A DNA stretch of 64,000 nucleotides, from assembly GCA_964247055.1 (NCBI GenBank), contig OZ176056.1:6200001-6264000 (forward strand), given 5' to 3'. The DNA comes from Paragordius varius. Lineage: Eukaryota > Nematomorpha. Shown here piece after piece: positions 24,799-36,109 of this stretch. Both the position numbers and the translations under genes were made by a program. The notes below the pieces were generated by a model. That model was given only the letters and a program-made list of their open reading frames with translations. It was not told the origin of the DNA and did no database searches. Position 1 is the stretch's first letter. Each line of letters starts with the position of its first letter.

Positions 24799-25072
24799 CT
24801 ATCCATAAAATGGAAATCCATATCCGAGTCCATAGCCCAAACCGCCATACAAACCATATGGACTGTAAGGTAAGCCATAGCCTAAGCCATACCCATAACC
24901 ACCATAAAATGGATATTGAGCATTAACTGCAGATTTCACATTCTCAAACACCGAGTTGAAAGACAAAACCTATATGAAAACGTTCAAATATTAAAAATTT
25001 ATCGTTAAAAATAAATAAAAAAGGGTTACATACCACTAAAACAGCGAACAGAGCAGTTATAAAAGATTTCAT
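24799..25072 (-). CDS. Small secreted Gly/Tyr-rich protein, two exons, 69 aa
   Basis: Exon 1 is 25072-25034 (MKSFITALFAVLV) and exon 2 is 24969-24799, with a 64-nt phase-0 intron splitting the signal peptide. The first ~18 residues are a hydrophobic secretion signal. After a short linker (ENVKSAVNAQ) the mature part is almost only Gly, Tyr, Leu, Pro and Phe in GYG, GYGLGYGLP and PFYGG motifs, with no Cys. Such GYG-rich short peptides occur among cuticle, shell-matrix, adhesive and antimicrobial (NLP-29-like) proteins, and sequence alone does not choose between these. A TATA-like CTATAAAAAC lies upstream at 25208-25216. It is tandem with a larger GYG protein gene upstream. Confidence 0.82.
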
Positions 25073-25207
25073 AGTGTTGTTGAGATTTTTGAGGTATTGA
25101 CTAGAATAGAATAGCAAGGTAAGAGAATGGTATAAAACGTTAGGAGATTAACTGTAATGTAAGATGTAGAAAAAAGAGAAATGATAAATTTCAAAACGGT
25201 TCGAGGG

Positions 25208-25216
25208 TTTTTATAG
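25208..25216 (-). promoter_or_regulatory. Candidate TATA box of the 69-aa Gly/Tyr gene
   Basis: On the minus strand CTATAAAAAC lies about 140 bp before the start codon, which would give a 5' UTR of roughly 105-110 nt. Prediction only. Confidence 0.45.
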
Positions 25217-25881
25217 AAAATATTTAGCTCACTACTTTTAATCTTTTTTTGCATATTATAGAATTATCTAGTGTAAATAACCAAATTTAGAGCCCTAATT
25301 TGGTATTTTTTTGCTTACTAACCAAAATATATTTTTTTACAATTCAAATAAGCCTTTTTAAGGGTTATTCACATTAAATAATGTATAGGGTTTTTTTAGC
25401 TAAATTTAACACACAAGATGAAAAATAAAAACCCTTAATTTAACCCATTTTGTTAATATACAATTTATTTGCATGAAGTTGCTAGAAAAATAGAAGCTTT
25501 TTTAGTCCTATTTTTAAAAACTATTTGCATAATATAACTTAAACATTAAAGAATGGATTATTTTGCTACTAATATTCATAAAATATGAATGATTAAAAAT
25601 TTATTTTTTGCCAAAAAAACTACAGTGATATATGGTGGTGTGTTTACTAAAACTACACATTACAATTAAAAAGGATTTTTTAAGAAAAAACTACAGGGAA
25701 TGGGGGGTGATTAAATGAGTGCGCAAATCTAAATATATTTGTAAAAAACTAATTCTATTCTGATCAATTCTAATGTTTCTTTACAGTGTGAAACTACTAA
25801 ATATTTATAAAAAATATATGGTATTTTAGATAAAAATGATAAATTATAATGGAATGGATAATGCATGAAGTTGCGGATCTC

Positions 25882-27202
25882 CTAATAATACAAATCATCT
25901 TCAAAATTTTCAAAATCCAAGTGAGGAACTTCAGAATGGTGTTCCTTACGCTTGTTCAAATCCACATCTTTAGCTGGAATCGGCACGACCTCTGGTTTTT
26001 GTTGAACCAAATTAGCTAAAAGATATATATTTAGTAAAATATTCTATAAAAACTTAAATTATTATTGAAAGGTTTATTAAAACTGAGTAAATGTTATTAA
26101 ACGCTTATATTAAGGCGCCCTCTAATTAAATTCTATAGAAGATTTTTTTACGGTTACTTTAACAAAATATTTTTAGAGTAAGACACCCATTAACTTTTAT
26201 GTGCAAGATGGGCTTCACAAACAACATCTGCCCATTTTTTTTTATTTTTACCCTTGGCAGGATCTTGAGCGTCTGTTCCAGTGGCAGTTCTTCCGTAACC
26301 GCCATAGCCTCCATATCCACCGCCATAACCACCTCCATACCCGCCGCCATAATAAGGCTTGTAATAAGAACCGTACCCACCATATCCACCATAATACGGT
26401 TTGTAATGGTTATAACCACCGTATCCTCCATAGTACGGTTTGTAATGATGATATCCTACAAATGTAGAAATAAATTAAAAAATCTAGGAATAAATATATG
26501 TGTCATAAAAATGTTTACCCTATCTTTGTATTTTATTAATTTATATTGTAAAGATGGCAATTATTGAGGATAATATCGACCTATTTCCAATGATGTTTGA
26601 GAAAATATTTTTTATATCATATTAATTTTAATTAAAAAACCTAAAAGAACTTGGTATTATACACATCACACTGACACAAGTGTACAAGTAAATTTTTACT
26701 ACACAAAACAATGACAGACAAAAAGTATAGATTAAATACCTCCATAACCTCCGTAGCCACCATACCCACCATATCCGCCATAACCGAATTTGCCTTCCGC
26801 AGTACTTTTCTCGCCTTCCTTTAGCTGAGTGTTATCTGTTTGAGCTGGGGGAATAGGATTGGGTTGCTGTCCAATAAGGGTTGCTGGAGGGGGTGGTTCA
26901 ATAGCTTTAATAGGCTCACCCGAATCTGGGCGTTGTTTCTGCAACAAAGGGGGGACCCTTTTACGAAGTATGGCTGCACGGCCAGATTCATCGCTCCCTG
27001 TTTGCTTGGCCTCTTTTGCACACTTGGGTACAAACAAGCAAAATAGACTTTAAATTAGAATTTTTTACGAAAAATCGATTAACTAAACTACAATATTAGA
27101 GATTTTTATATGTTTTTGAGAATCTTTTTTACAAAATTGATTAAGAATAATACTTACCACAAATACGGTTAATGCCACTAGGATGATGACAAAATACTTC
27201 AT
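25882..27202 (-). CDS. Secreted Gly/Tyr-rich repeat protein, four exons, 221 aa
   Basis: Exons: 27202-27158 (MKYFVIILVALTVFV, signal peptide), 27022-26740, 26455-26252 and 26015-25882, totalling 666 nt with consistent phases. After the signal comes a Pro-rich linker (IEPPPPATLIGQQPNPIPP), then five YGG units. Next is a block with HHYKPYYGGYGG, NHYKPYYGGYGG and SYYKPYYGGG repeats, then GYGG runs. The tail is acidic (VPHLDFENFEDDLYY). There is one Cys, at the end of the signal. If the third intron is retained, the frame runs instead to a stop at 26190 and gives 197 aa ending in a Lys-rich tail; the spliced form is preferred because exon 4 reads as protein. Gly/Tyr-rich matrix, cuticle or adhesive proteins look like this; the role is not known. 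It is the neighbour of the 69-aa GYG gene in the same orientation. Confidence 0.82.
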
Positions 27203-27289
27203 GATTTTTAAAAATACGTTTTTAAAGATTAAAAATTACGTTTCTATGACAAATGCACACTCAATTATAATTTTACAAAAAAAGTGTGC

Positions 27290-27300
27290 CTTTTATATAG
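27290..27300 (-). promoter_or_regulatory. TATA box of the 221-aa Gly/Tyr gene
   Basis: CTATATAAAAGGC on the minus strand matches a TATA consensus closely and lies about 90 bp upstream of the start codon, predicting a 5' UTR of about 60 nt. A strong core promoter fits an abundantly expressed secreted product. Confidence 0.65.
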
Positions 27301-27417
27301 AAATAGTTCTGTTTACTTCGAGAGTTAATTTAATTATTTATATAAAATTAACACAAGTATCCAATCTTCCTATGGCAACAATTATCTTATTAGTATTTTA
27401 GGCTCATTGTAAATTGG

Positions 27418-27439
27418 TAAATATATATATATATATATT
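27418..27439. repeat. (TA)n microsatellite
   Basis: About 11 TA units. Confidence 0.85.
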
Positions 27440-28104
27440 AAGGTAAGACCTATAACCTAAACAATTATATAACTCAAGTTATTAAAAAATTACTTCCAAT
27501 TTAAAAGGTATCATCTTTGTTAGGAAATAATATTTTGTGGTGAAATTTTTTTTATTAATTTTATAATAAAATACAGCCTATTTTTACGTATAGGTGTGGA
27601 CCCTAGACAAACAATTATATAATCAAAATTATATATTAACTGAACGTGTTTTTAACCTATTTTAAATTTTAAAATATCAGATGCAGCGAGGAGTTAGTTA
27701 ATTAAACACTTATCCATCTAACACCTCGTCTAAACTTTAAGATATATTTTGGTTTTATTAAGAACGGCTGCAGGTGAGATTCACTTGGCTTCAGTTTTTG
27801 TCGCGCCAATTCGGTAAATCCGATCATTTAAGTATGATTAATAAGGAGTTACTTTTGTTTGTATCACAAGCATGAGATAATTTATAAATCCATTAATATA
27901 TCATTAAAATAATAGTATCAAGGTGATTAATAACTTGGGGGATATTTTAATTATATTTCTTCTGTAGATAATATTTTCTCATCAATATGTCAAACTAAGA
28001 AACGTAATAAGAAATTTCTAAATACCATATAATTTATTACCATTTAACTTATTTTTAGAATTGAATTGGTTTTTTATTGTTAATACCCAATTAATTTGTT
28101 TCTT

Positions 28105-28378
28105 TCTAGATGAGTAGCTAGAGGGGGAGGGAAAAGGGTGGCTGATGCATGGGGGCAATAGTTGAAGGGTCGCCGGATTTTAATTTTTTTTCAAAAACAT
28201 AGGTATTTAGTAGTTATTATTTTTACTAATACATAAAAAATCACCCATTTATGAGTGTGGCCATGACCACGTTTAAATTTGATTATTTTTTTAAATGAAA
28301 AAGCAAGGGTTTGTATGGAGTAAAGGAGGGTGCCATCACGGATTCATGCATCTGTACTACGCCTCTGTTGCCTTCCCC
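28105..28378 (+). repeat. MITE copy 2 (TAGCTAG-end family)
   Basis: Starts GAGTAGCTAGAGGGGGAGGG, contains GGGTCGCCGGAT, and ends CGGATTCATGCATCTGTACT. It is homologous, in opposite orientation, to 24480-24672. It is longer because of an internal stretch around 28200-28280. Non-coding. Confidence 0.6.
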
Positions 28379-28914
28379 TGAATTCGCCAGGCACTATAAT
28401 TTTCTTTCAGCATATGTGACGAAACTATTTTGGCTGTATTCCGTACTATTTTATTATGGCGTGTGTGTCAATTTTATGTAAATCATAAACAAATAAAGAA
28501 TTGAAAAAAGTGTTGACTGATACAAAAAATATTTTTTTGTTAATTTTTAGTGAAATAATTTAATATAATGTTTTTTTGAAAATTTTGTTGCCTAGCCCTT
28601 GGACTAGAATATCGATTTCTATTAAAACTTAATAAAGTATGAATGTATTTATTAGCTAGCTTTGTAGTTGTCGCTGACAGATACTTAGGGATACTTATTG
28701 GCCCAATGAAAATTTGCAATAAACAAGAAAATGGTGTTAAGATTAACAAAATCCAAATATTTTCACTAAAAAGATTTTATCACTTCACAGGATTTCGCAT
28801 TCATCCAAAATTTCTCATATTAAAACATTTTTTAATTCAAAATACTTATATTCATCTATTATTTTTCTCATGGATAATCTTAGTTTCAAAATTAAATTTA
28901 TTTAACATATAAGC

Positions 28915-30200
28915 TGGCTCTGATGCAAGGGTCATAAAGGTAGCTCTAACATGATCACAGTTATAAAAATATATGAGAAAAAGGCTATATGAATCTCGGA
29001 AATGTTTTTTACAAGAAATTTGTGGCGTATATAATGAATGAGCTCTACAAGCTGCTGTTTAGCTTAAATCTTTACAGAAATATGACCTATAACTAGACAC
29101 ATTAACGCCTTATGCAAAAAATTCTTTAAATATTTGTGAGATTTAGTTTTTTTAAAAAAAATGATTTTGAAAAAGCGGCTTAAAACAAGGGCTAATTCAA
29201 AAATGACGGTTTCACCATCGGTGTAATTATCAAAATATAATTTAGTTGGAATGACCTTACAGGTTTTCCGAAAAATAGATTTACCAGTCTTTGTTTTAAA
29301 CTTATATTTTTAGGGGGGCTGCCACCAAACGGAGAAATTTAAAATCTCATTCCCTCACGATGTATAATAAGAGATTTGCCTTTGAATTCGAATGGGCCTA
29401 CACGCTTTTTGGGAAATTTGCTTTAATACTAATTATTCGAAACCCGATTTTCAGCTCAGCATCTGAACTGAGGAATCATTCAAAAATAGCTTTGCCACCC
29501 TCAGCGCATTCGTTAAAACAAAAAATTCATGAGATGATATAATAATTATGGTTTTTTGCTTTAAAGTCAATAATTGTTCGAAACCACATTTTTCAGGGGT
29601 GATGCCAAACTAAGTGTTTTTAAAAATATAACCAGTCGCCTTCGGCATATTTAGAATAAAAAATCCCCTTTTTGGGGACTACCACGTTTTTGGAAAAGTT
29701 TAATTCTAAATAAATTTAAAAACTTTCATACAAATAGGGCTGAATTGAGTGTCAATTTTAAAATATAGCACAATCACTCTCGGTTTTATTATTTTTCACA
29801 AAATGCTTAAACCATTTATTTTTTGGAAGATCATTTTCATCGGGCTAAATTGAATTAATTCCAAAAATGGATAAGCAGCCCTCAGCGCATTCGTGAATCA
29901 AATAAAATTAATTACATTTCGATTTTGAAATACCCCTTAAGGTTGTTCATATAATTGCAAGGCTGATAGTTTTAAAACAATATTAGGAAGGTGGGGCTGA
30001 ACTCAAGGGCTATTTAAAAACAGCTCAGAAATATTCGACGCATTTATAAAATAATCATTGTATTAACTAATTTACGCTTTTCGTTTAAAATCAGCAGTTT
30101 TGGAACTTGTACTTTTTGTCAATATTATTACACTGGGTAGGGCCGATCCAGAAAAAAACGGCTCAGTCCTCATCTATGTCTTCACATAAAAATTTCCCTT
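28915..30200. repeat. Decayed tandem array, period about 135 bp
   Basis: A loosely conserved unit recurs at about 29180, 29320, 29455, 29597, 29730, 29850, 29993 and 30138. Its landmarks are a GGGCTGAA-like start, then AAAAATAGCT-like, CCCTCAGCGCATTCGT-like and AATAAAAAAT-like blocks. CCTCAGCGCATTCGT occurs nearly identically at about 29500 and 29880. The units are highly diverged. Several short open frames here have no domain and are not called as genes. Confidence 0.5.
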
Positions 30201-30413
30201 TTAAAATTACTAGATACGTTTTCTACAAAATTGTTATAAATCCCGTATTCTCTATTTTTAAATTATACATTTTCTTTTCTGTATGTGTTCGGTTAATCCA
30301 TTAATATTTTTTTTGCCCTTTTATTAATATTAACGAAACAAAAACAAAAAATTAACATAATGAACTATTTAAAATATATTTTTTAAACGTTATATTTGGA
30401 ATGATTAGTATAG

Positions 30414-30962
30414 TAAACACTTTGATACAACACAATCATTTCAGTCCTTCGATTCTAATTTAGGTAGTTAGATACCCCAGGCTTGTTTAAAATTACATCT
30501 TTTAAAAATATGGAATAAATTGCAACCATAACAAATGTTTGAACTTATATAACATTAATGAACCGATATACGAAAAAATATTAAAAAATACTTGATATTA
30601 CTTATTCAGAAATAAAAATCAAAATAAAAATTTAGCCAACATCACCATGCAAAAGCTAAATATAAAAATTGTGCAATACATACCACCTTTTCTTTTTACA
30701 TCAATGTTAAATGTGATTAAAATTGTAAAATTTTAGGCATAGAATATAAACATGATATTTTGCGAAAATGTTGTTAAATCAAAATGGTGTCCAAGCAATT
30801 TGATACGGAACCTTTTTTCTAAAACTTAATTTAATTTAGATATTTGGGCTTATATAAAATTTTATAAGGATAGAAGCATTAATTAAAATTGGAACCCTTT
30901 TTTTAAAAATATCACCTCATATATTGTGAGGGGTATTAACTCAATTTGAATCGAAGTGTTAA
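30414..30962. repeat. Dispersed inverted-repeat element, copy A
   Basis: About 550 bp, starting TAAACACTTTGATACAACAC and ending GAATCGAAGTGTTAA, with TAGATACCCCAGGC near the left end and a related GGGGTATTAACTC near the right end. It aligns along its length with 41391-41960. The AACACTT/AAGTGTT ends form terminal inverted repeats. Non-coding. Confidence 0.75.
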
Positions 30963-31573
30963 AAAGGCAACAACTGACCAAGGCTGCCCTTAATTTAAAA
31001 ATTCAAACTGAGTCAAGTATAAGCTAATGGAAAATAATCAGGCAGATTATAAGCCATGAGTCGTTAAGCAGACTTAAATTCTTATTATATAGGAGTAAAC
31101 GTTGTACGAAAGGCCGCTAGATGTCTCCTATAGTTTTTACAATTCGAGTGAAAATTTGAGCCATAAACACAGTGCAAATTCCTTCCTTTTATACTTTGAG
31201 CCATAACCAAGGTGACCAGACGTCCCGCTTTTGGCGGGACAGTCCCGCTTTTTCACACTTTGTCCCGCGTCCCGCTACGTTTTTAAAATGTCCCGCTTTT
31301 TCTACAAATAAATTTTTTTATCAGTTTAAATTTTTTATCATTAAATTCTTTAAAATCTATATAAATTTTAAATTAAAATTTTTATTTTTAAATATATCAT
31401 ATGATTATACACTTTCCTTCCTACTACTACTGTCATTATTATCAATAAGCCAAATTAATACAACAAATCTCTAGATTAAAAGACAAATTGATACCACAAA
31501 TCGGTACCTTACACGTTTATTTCAGAAAATTAAGGTAATATAATATTTATTATACTAATAATAGTTTATAAAT

Positions 31574-34569
31574 ATGAGCACAAAAAGAGGTTGTAAATTC
31601 AACGATGAATTAATGAAAGATTTTCCTAAAAAACGAAGAATGAATCATCTGTTAAATGTCTTATATGCGAGGGGGAATTCACCCTAGCACATGGCGGCAA
31701 GCATGATATTACAAAGCATATGGAAACACAAAACATAATAAATGTTTAGATATGGCGGCATCATCTTACAAAATAAGCGATTTTTTTCGAAAACCCGCTT
31801 TTGAATAGGAAGAAAAGAATTTGGCACTAGCTGAGGGCGTGTTATCTATTCACGCCGTTAATCACAATCATTCCTTTAGATCTATGGACTATACCTCACA
31901 GGTTATTCGCACGTTATTCCATAAAAAATGTGCCCGTACAAAGGCTGAAGCCATTGTATGCAATGTCTTTTCACCACATGCATTTTCTGAAATACAAAAA
32001 GATTTGCTAAAAATTAATTTCTTATCCCTATACTCTGATGCATTAAATCACCATGAAACAAAATTATTTCCCAATTTGATACGATATTTTGATTCAGAAA
32101 CCGGAGTAAAAATTAATATTTTAGATTTAATTTCCCTACCCGGTAAAAATTCCGAAATAATATTTACTTCAATAATGCATATTCTAGAAATAAATAATTT
32201 AAAAGACAAAATTATCGCATATTGCGCTGACAATACCAATACGAACTTTGGTGGAAAAGCAAGGAGGGGAACAAAAAATATTTTTCATAAATTAAGAAAT
32301 AATCTTAATCAAAACATTATTGGCGTTGGGTGTTCAGCGCATATAATACCCAAGGCTATTCAAACAGCTGCTGATTTATTACCCCTAGATGTGGAAAATG
32401 TAGTTGTTAAAATAAATTCCTATTTTTATATATACACGGTACGTGTTGAAACGCTTAAAGAATTCTGTGAAAATGCAGAAGTTCAATATAAAAAAATGCT
32501 TGGATATTGTAAAACTCGTTGGTTAGCTTTTATGCCAGCTATCTAAAGAGTTTTAAAAATGTATGATCCTTTAAAATCTTTTTTTACCACAGGACAAAAA
32601 AAAGTTTTTTGAAAGTGATTCTTCAAAAATATGGTTAGAATTCTTACATAATCAAGATTCTCTTTTTCAAAATGTTATTAAATTTATAGAAGGTGACGAA
32701 ATTTCGGCAATCGAAGTAGCCAATGAAACTAGTAACCTAAAATTCCAATGTCAAGAACGGTTAGAAAATAATTTTATACCATTAACCATCCGCATTATAA
32801 TAAATAATTTAGAAAAACAAGTAACAAATCGCCAAGATATCCTGTACCATATAAAATTGTTTTATACAAACTCTATTTGGAAGACTGGACGACGCAATTC
32901 AATGAAATTGATCATTTTCATTGGATAACATTAAAATCAGAAATTGGTGCGATGTTCAAAAATCATTTGATTATATATGCTCCCAAAAATCAAAAAGTAA
33001 TCTTTCGGAATATGATCTTTTTTCTGAAGTATCATTTAAAAGATATGTTAATAATGAAAAACTTAAATTATGGACAAAAGAAAAATATACAGTAGAAAAG
33101 AAATGGTTGGAAATATTCCATCATTTTGAAGCCAACTATATTACATACAATTTTAAAAATTGTGGAATTCGCACTATCTTTACCTGGAACCAACGCTGCT
33201 ACTGCGTTTTTTCCACAGTAAATCAGGTGTGGACATCGGAAAAATCAAATTTAAATGTTGAAACTTTGGTTGGTTGGTTTTTCCTAAGTCGTAAACGACT
33301 TTTTGGATATAGTTTTAACTATTTCTTTCCATTTTTTTCTATCTTTAACCGCTATATTGAGCTCTTTCAATGTCCTTTTGGTCTCTTCTTTTATCGTATC
33401 CAACCACCTCATCGGTGGTCGGCCTCGTTTCCTTTGCCCTTCTACCTTCCCAAACATTGTATCTTTCTCCAGAGAATTCGATCACATGACATGACCAAAA
33501 TATGTTAACTTTTTTTTAGAATTATCTCCAGGATGTTTGTTTTAGGTTTTATTTCTGAAGTTAGATTTCCATTCTTAATTTTATCCTTCCAGGTGTATCC
33601 TAGCATCCTATGCCAGCAGCTCCTTTCAAAAGCCATGAGCCTTTCTTTGTCCCTTTTTCTGAGAGTCCAACTCTCACATCCATATGAGGTGACCGGGAGA
33701 ACGAAACAGTAGAGTAATCTTTTTTTGGTTTCAACTCCTACGCTTTTGTTTTTCCAAATCTTTATTAATTTGGTCATCGCTTCTCTACCCAATCCTATTC
33801 TCTTTCTGATGTCAGGAGTTGAAGACCCATCCTCTGAAATTATTGCGCCCAAAAACGTTAACTGTTAACTATTTCTACTCCTTCTATAATAATTGTAGGC
33901 TTTTTTCCTGCACATAATATTTTGGTTTTGTTAGGATTAAGCTTAAGACCATTTTCGAATCACTTCAATCAATTCCTTCAAATCATTTGCACTTTCAGCT
34001 ATAAGAGTGGTATCGTCTGCAAACCTTAAATTATTGATTGTTCTCCCTCCTATTCTTACTCCAATATTTTTACCATCCAACTTCCTCATTATCATTTCTG
34101 TGCACATATTGAACAGATAAGGGGATAAGCAACACCCTTGTCTGACTCCTTTCAAGATAGGTATTTCTTCTGTGTCCCCCGCTGATGTTCTAATACTCGC
34201 TCTTTGTTTTACATAGAGCGAGCTAATCAATCTTATTAAGTGAGACGATACCCCTACTAATTTTAATGTTTCCCACAAGGAGTCATAGTTAATTGAATCG
34301 AAGGCTTGTCTGTAAATAATAAAACACATGTATAATTCTTTCTGGAACTCTCTTGATGTTTCCATTATTCTTCTCATGTTTGAGATATGGTCTTTTGTAC
34401 TTTTTCCCTTGTTGAAACTTTAAAGACCGTTTTATCTGTAAAATATAATTTGACCTCTTGTGAAGACTTCTACAATATTTTAAAAAATAATGACAATCTG
34501 CTAAAACGCATTCAAACAAAAAATATACCAAAGAATAAAATATTTTCTTTAAAGTTTTTGCGTCGTTAA
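31574..34569 (+). pseudogene. hAT transposase, broken and split by a LINE
   Basis: An N-terminal BED-like finger region starts near 31574 (KCLICEGEFTLAHGGKHDIT in a shifted frame). The longest open part is 31821-32546: a hAT-like catalytic region with FLSLYSDALNHHETKLFPN, KDKIIAYCADNTNTNFGG, VGCSAHIIPKAIQTAADLL and CKTRWLAFMPAI, similar to the ZMYM/SCAND3-like branch of hAT-type transposases. Further fragments lie to 33230, including FIPLTIRIIINNLEKQ and a hAT dimerisation-like RVFSTVNQVWTSEKSNL. The coding sequence resumes after the LINE at 34422 (KTVLSVKYNLTSCEDFYN) and stops at 34569. Stops and frame changes interrupt it several times, so it is inactive. Confidence 0.83.
33268..34409 (-). 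mobile_element. 5'-truncated LINE nested in the hAT transposase gene
   Basis: An 1142-bp insertion with a 12-bp target duplication TGTTGAAACTTT (33256-33267 and 34410-34421). The sense strand is minus. It keeps the RT core from QAFDSINYDSLWETL and GVRQGCCLSPYLFNM through the catalytic FADD (LRFADDTTLIAES), then LPVTSYGCESWTLRK, and ends with an (AACC)n tail at 33268. Truncation at 34409 leaves no endonuclease. The RT frame is broken between about 33852 and 33943. By motifs it belongs with the LINEs often annotated as endonuclease-reverse transcriptase. Confidence 0.9.
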
Positions 34570-34919
34570 AAAATAAACAAAATTACATAAAATATTGTAT
34601 AAGTTTTCATAATTTGTCAAATTATATTTGAACACATAAAATGGCTTTTATTCAACATTTAAATTTGATTCCGTGTCCTTACTTAATTTACTGTGGAAAA
34701 ACGCGTTCAATAGCAGTGGTTCAGGTAAAGATAATGCAAATTCTACAATTAAAATATTATTGTATGGAATAAATTTGTTAAAATGATTATTTTAACCATT
34801 TCTATCCTAGGTATTTTTTTCTGTTGTCCATAATATAAGTTTTCATTCAATATATTTATTTAATAATGAGACTTCATAAAAAAGTGTCACTGTGCACCGT
34901 TTTGTCTACCAAATAATCG

Positions 34920-35345
34920 TTTCTGTTTGTATAAAACATTTTTATATTCTGGCTATTCATTGAGCCTTGTTTTTCTGGATGCTTTATATTATTGCGATTA
35001 GATAATGGTATAAAATTATTTTCTAACCTTTTTTGACTTGGAATTTTGACCTTTGTCCTGTGATAAAAAAATAGGATTCTAGGAGATCACATTTTTATAA
35101 ATATTTCAATCGCTGGCAAAAGAGCTAACCAACACTTCTACAATATCCAAGCATTTTAGCATCTATATTTTCCACATCCAGGGGTAACAAATCATTAGCT
35201 GTTTGAATAGCGTTGTGTATCTGCCAATAATGTTTTGATAAAGATTATTCGCTAAATTGTTAAAAATATTTTTTGCAATGCTTCTTGCATCACCCAGCGC
35301 ACTTTGTGATGATTTGTCTTTATTATTTTTTTGTAGAATATTACA
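34920..35345 (-). pseudogene. Inverted fragment of hAT transposase
   Basis: On the minus strand this reads short broken pieces that repeat the transposase at 32290-32800: the DNA for QNIIG, IQTA.DLLPLDVENV, KMLGYC and ENNFIPL. The order is kept but there are internal deletions. It therefore duplicates part of the plus-strand gene in inverted orientation inside the same element. Confidence 0.7.
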
Positions 35346-36109
35346 ATCACTTCACCCCTCTGTTCGTGCACATGTAAATTTATTAAATAAAGTACAAACA
35401 GCCTGTGAGGTACAAATTTTTTTATATTTATAATGTATTTGTGTTAAATAAATAAATATTACAATAAATTTTTTGTATAAAAATTTTTGGTTGTACCCCC
35501 CATTGACCCCCCTTCTCGGATTTGTCCCGCTTTTTCCTTCAAAAAATCTGGTCACCTTAGCCATAACGCATTGCATAAATTTTCAGGTTAACTCGCTTGA
35601 GCTGTGTTGCCACAGAAATAATACTATAATAAATCAAAGAATTTTTTAAAAGCTTTGGCAAACGCATTTAATTGGACATCACAAATTTTTTAAGAACATT
35701 TCTAACCCACGTGTTAAGGTTCAAGCTAAACACAAACCACTCCGCAAAATTAGTCTTATAAATATTATATTAAAGTTATGTTATTAAACCAGTTTTCAGA
35801 CAATTCCTATCAAACTATTTTGGGTCAAACAAATTTCAAATAAGCAAAATGTCGGTTTGCGGATAAATTTAAGCAGCTTTAAAAAATTACATTTGATCAC
35901 CTTTGATAAAATAAAAAAGCGTTATTTTTATCGAAATCACTGCTACATAATTAACAGTGCAATGTATTTTCACTTCTATACTTAATTTTTACAGGCATTA
36001 TTTATATTTTATATAGTGTATGTAAAAATAGATGAATATTTGACGCTAAGCTAGGCCACAATTATGTATAATAGTAATGACTTTATGATTGTGCTGATTA
36101 ACACATGTT

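Larger units (their letters stand above)
31208..35559 (+). mobile_element. hAT DNA transposon relic (4352 bp) with nested LINE
   Basis: The ends are CAAGGTGACCAGA and the complement of TAAGGTGACCAGA, flanked by a perfect 8-bp target duplication GCCATAAC (31200-31207 and 35560-35567), diagnostic for hAT. TCCCGCTTTT-type motifs repeat just inside both ends. It carries a plus-strand hAT transposase pseudogene, a LINE inserted into that gene (33268-34409), and an inverted internal copy of transposase sequence at about 34920-35345. Without the LINE the element is about 3.2 kb. Confidence 0.93.

Noticed and set aside
26199-26567. Plus-strand frames rich in Ser/Thr/Ile or His
   Set aside because: Antisense shadows of the Gly/Tyr repeat exon.
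29360-30304. Two open frames of 60-65 codons
   Set aside because: Lie in the decayed tandem repeat, no domain.
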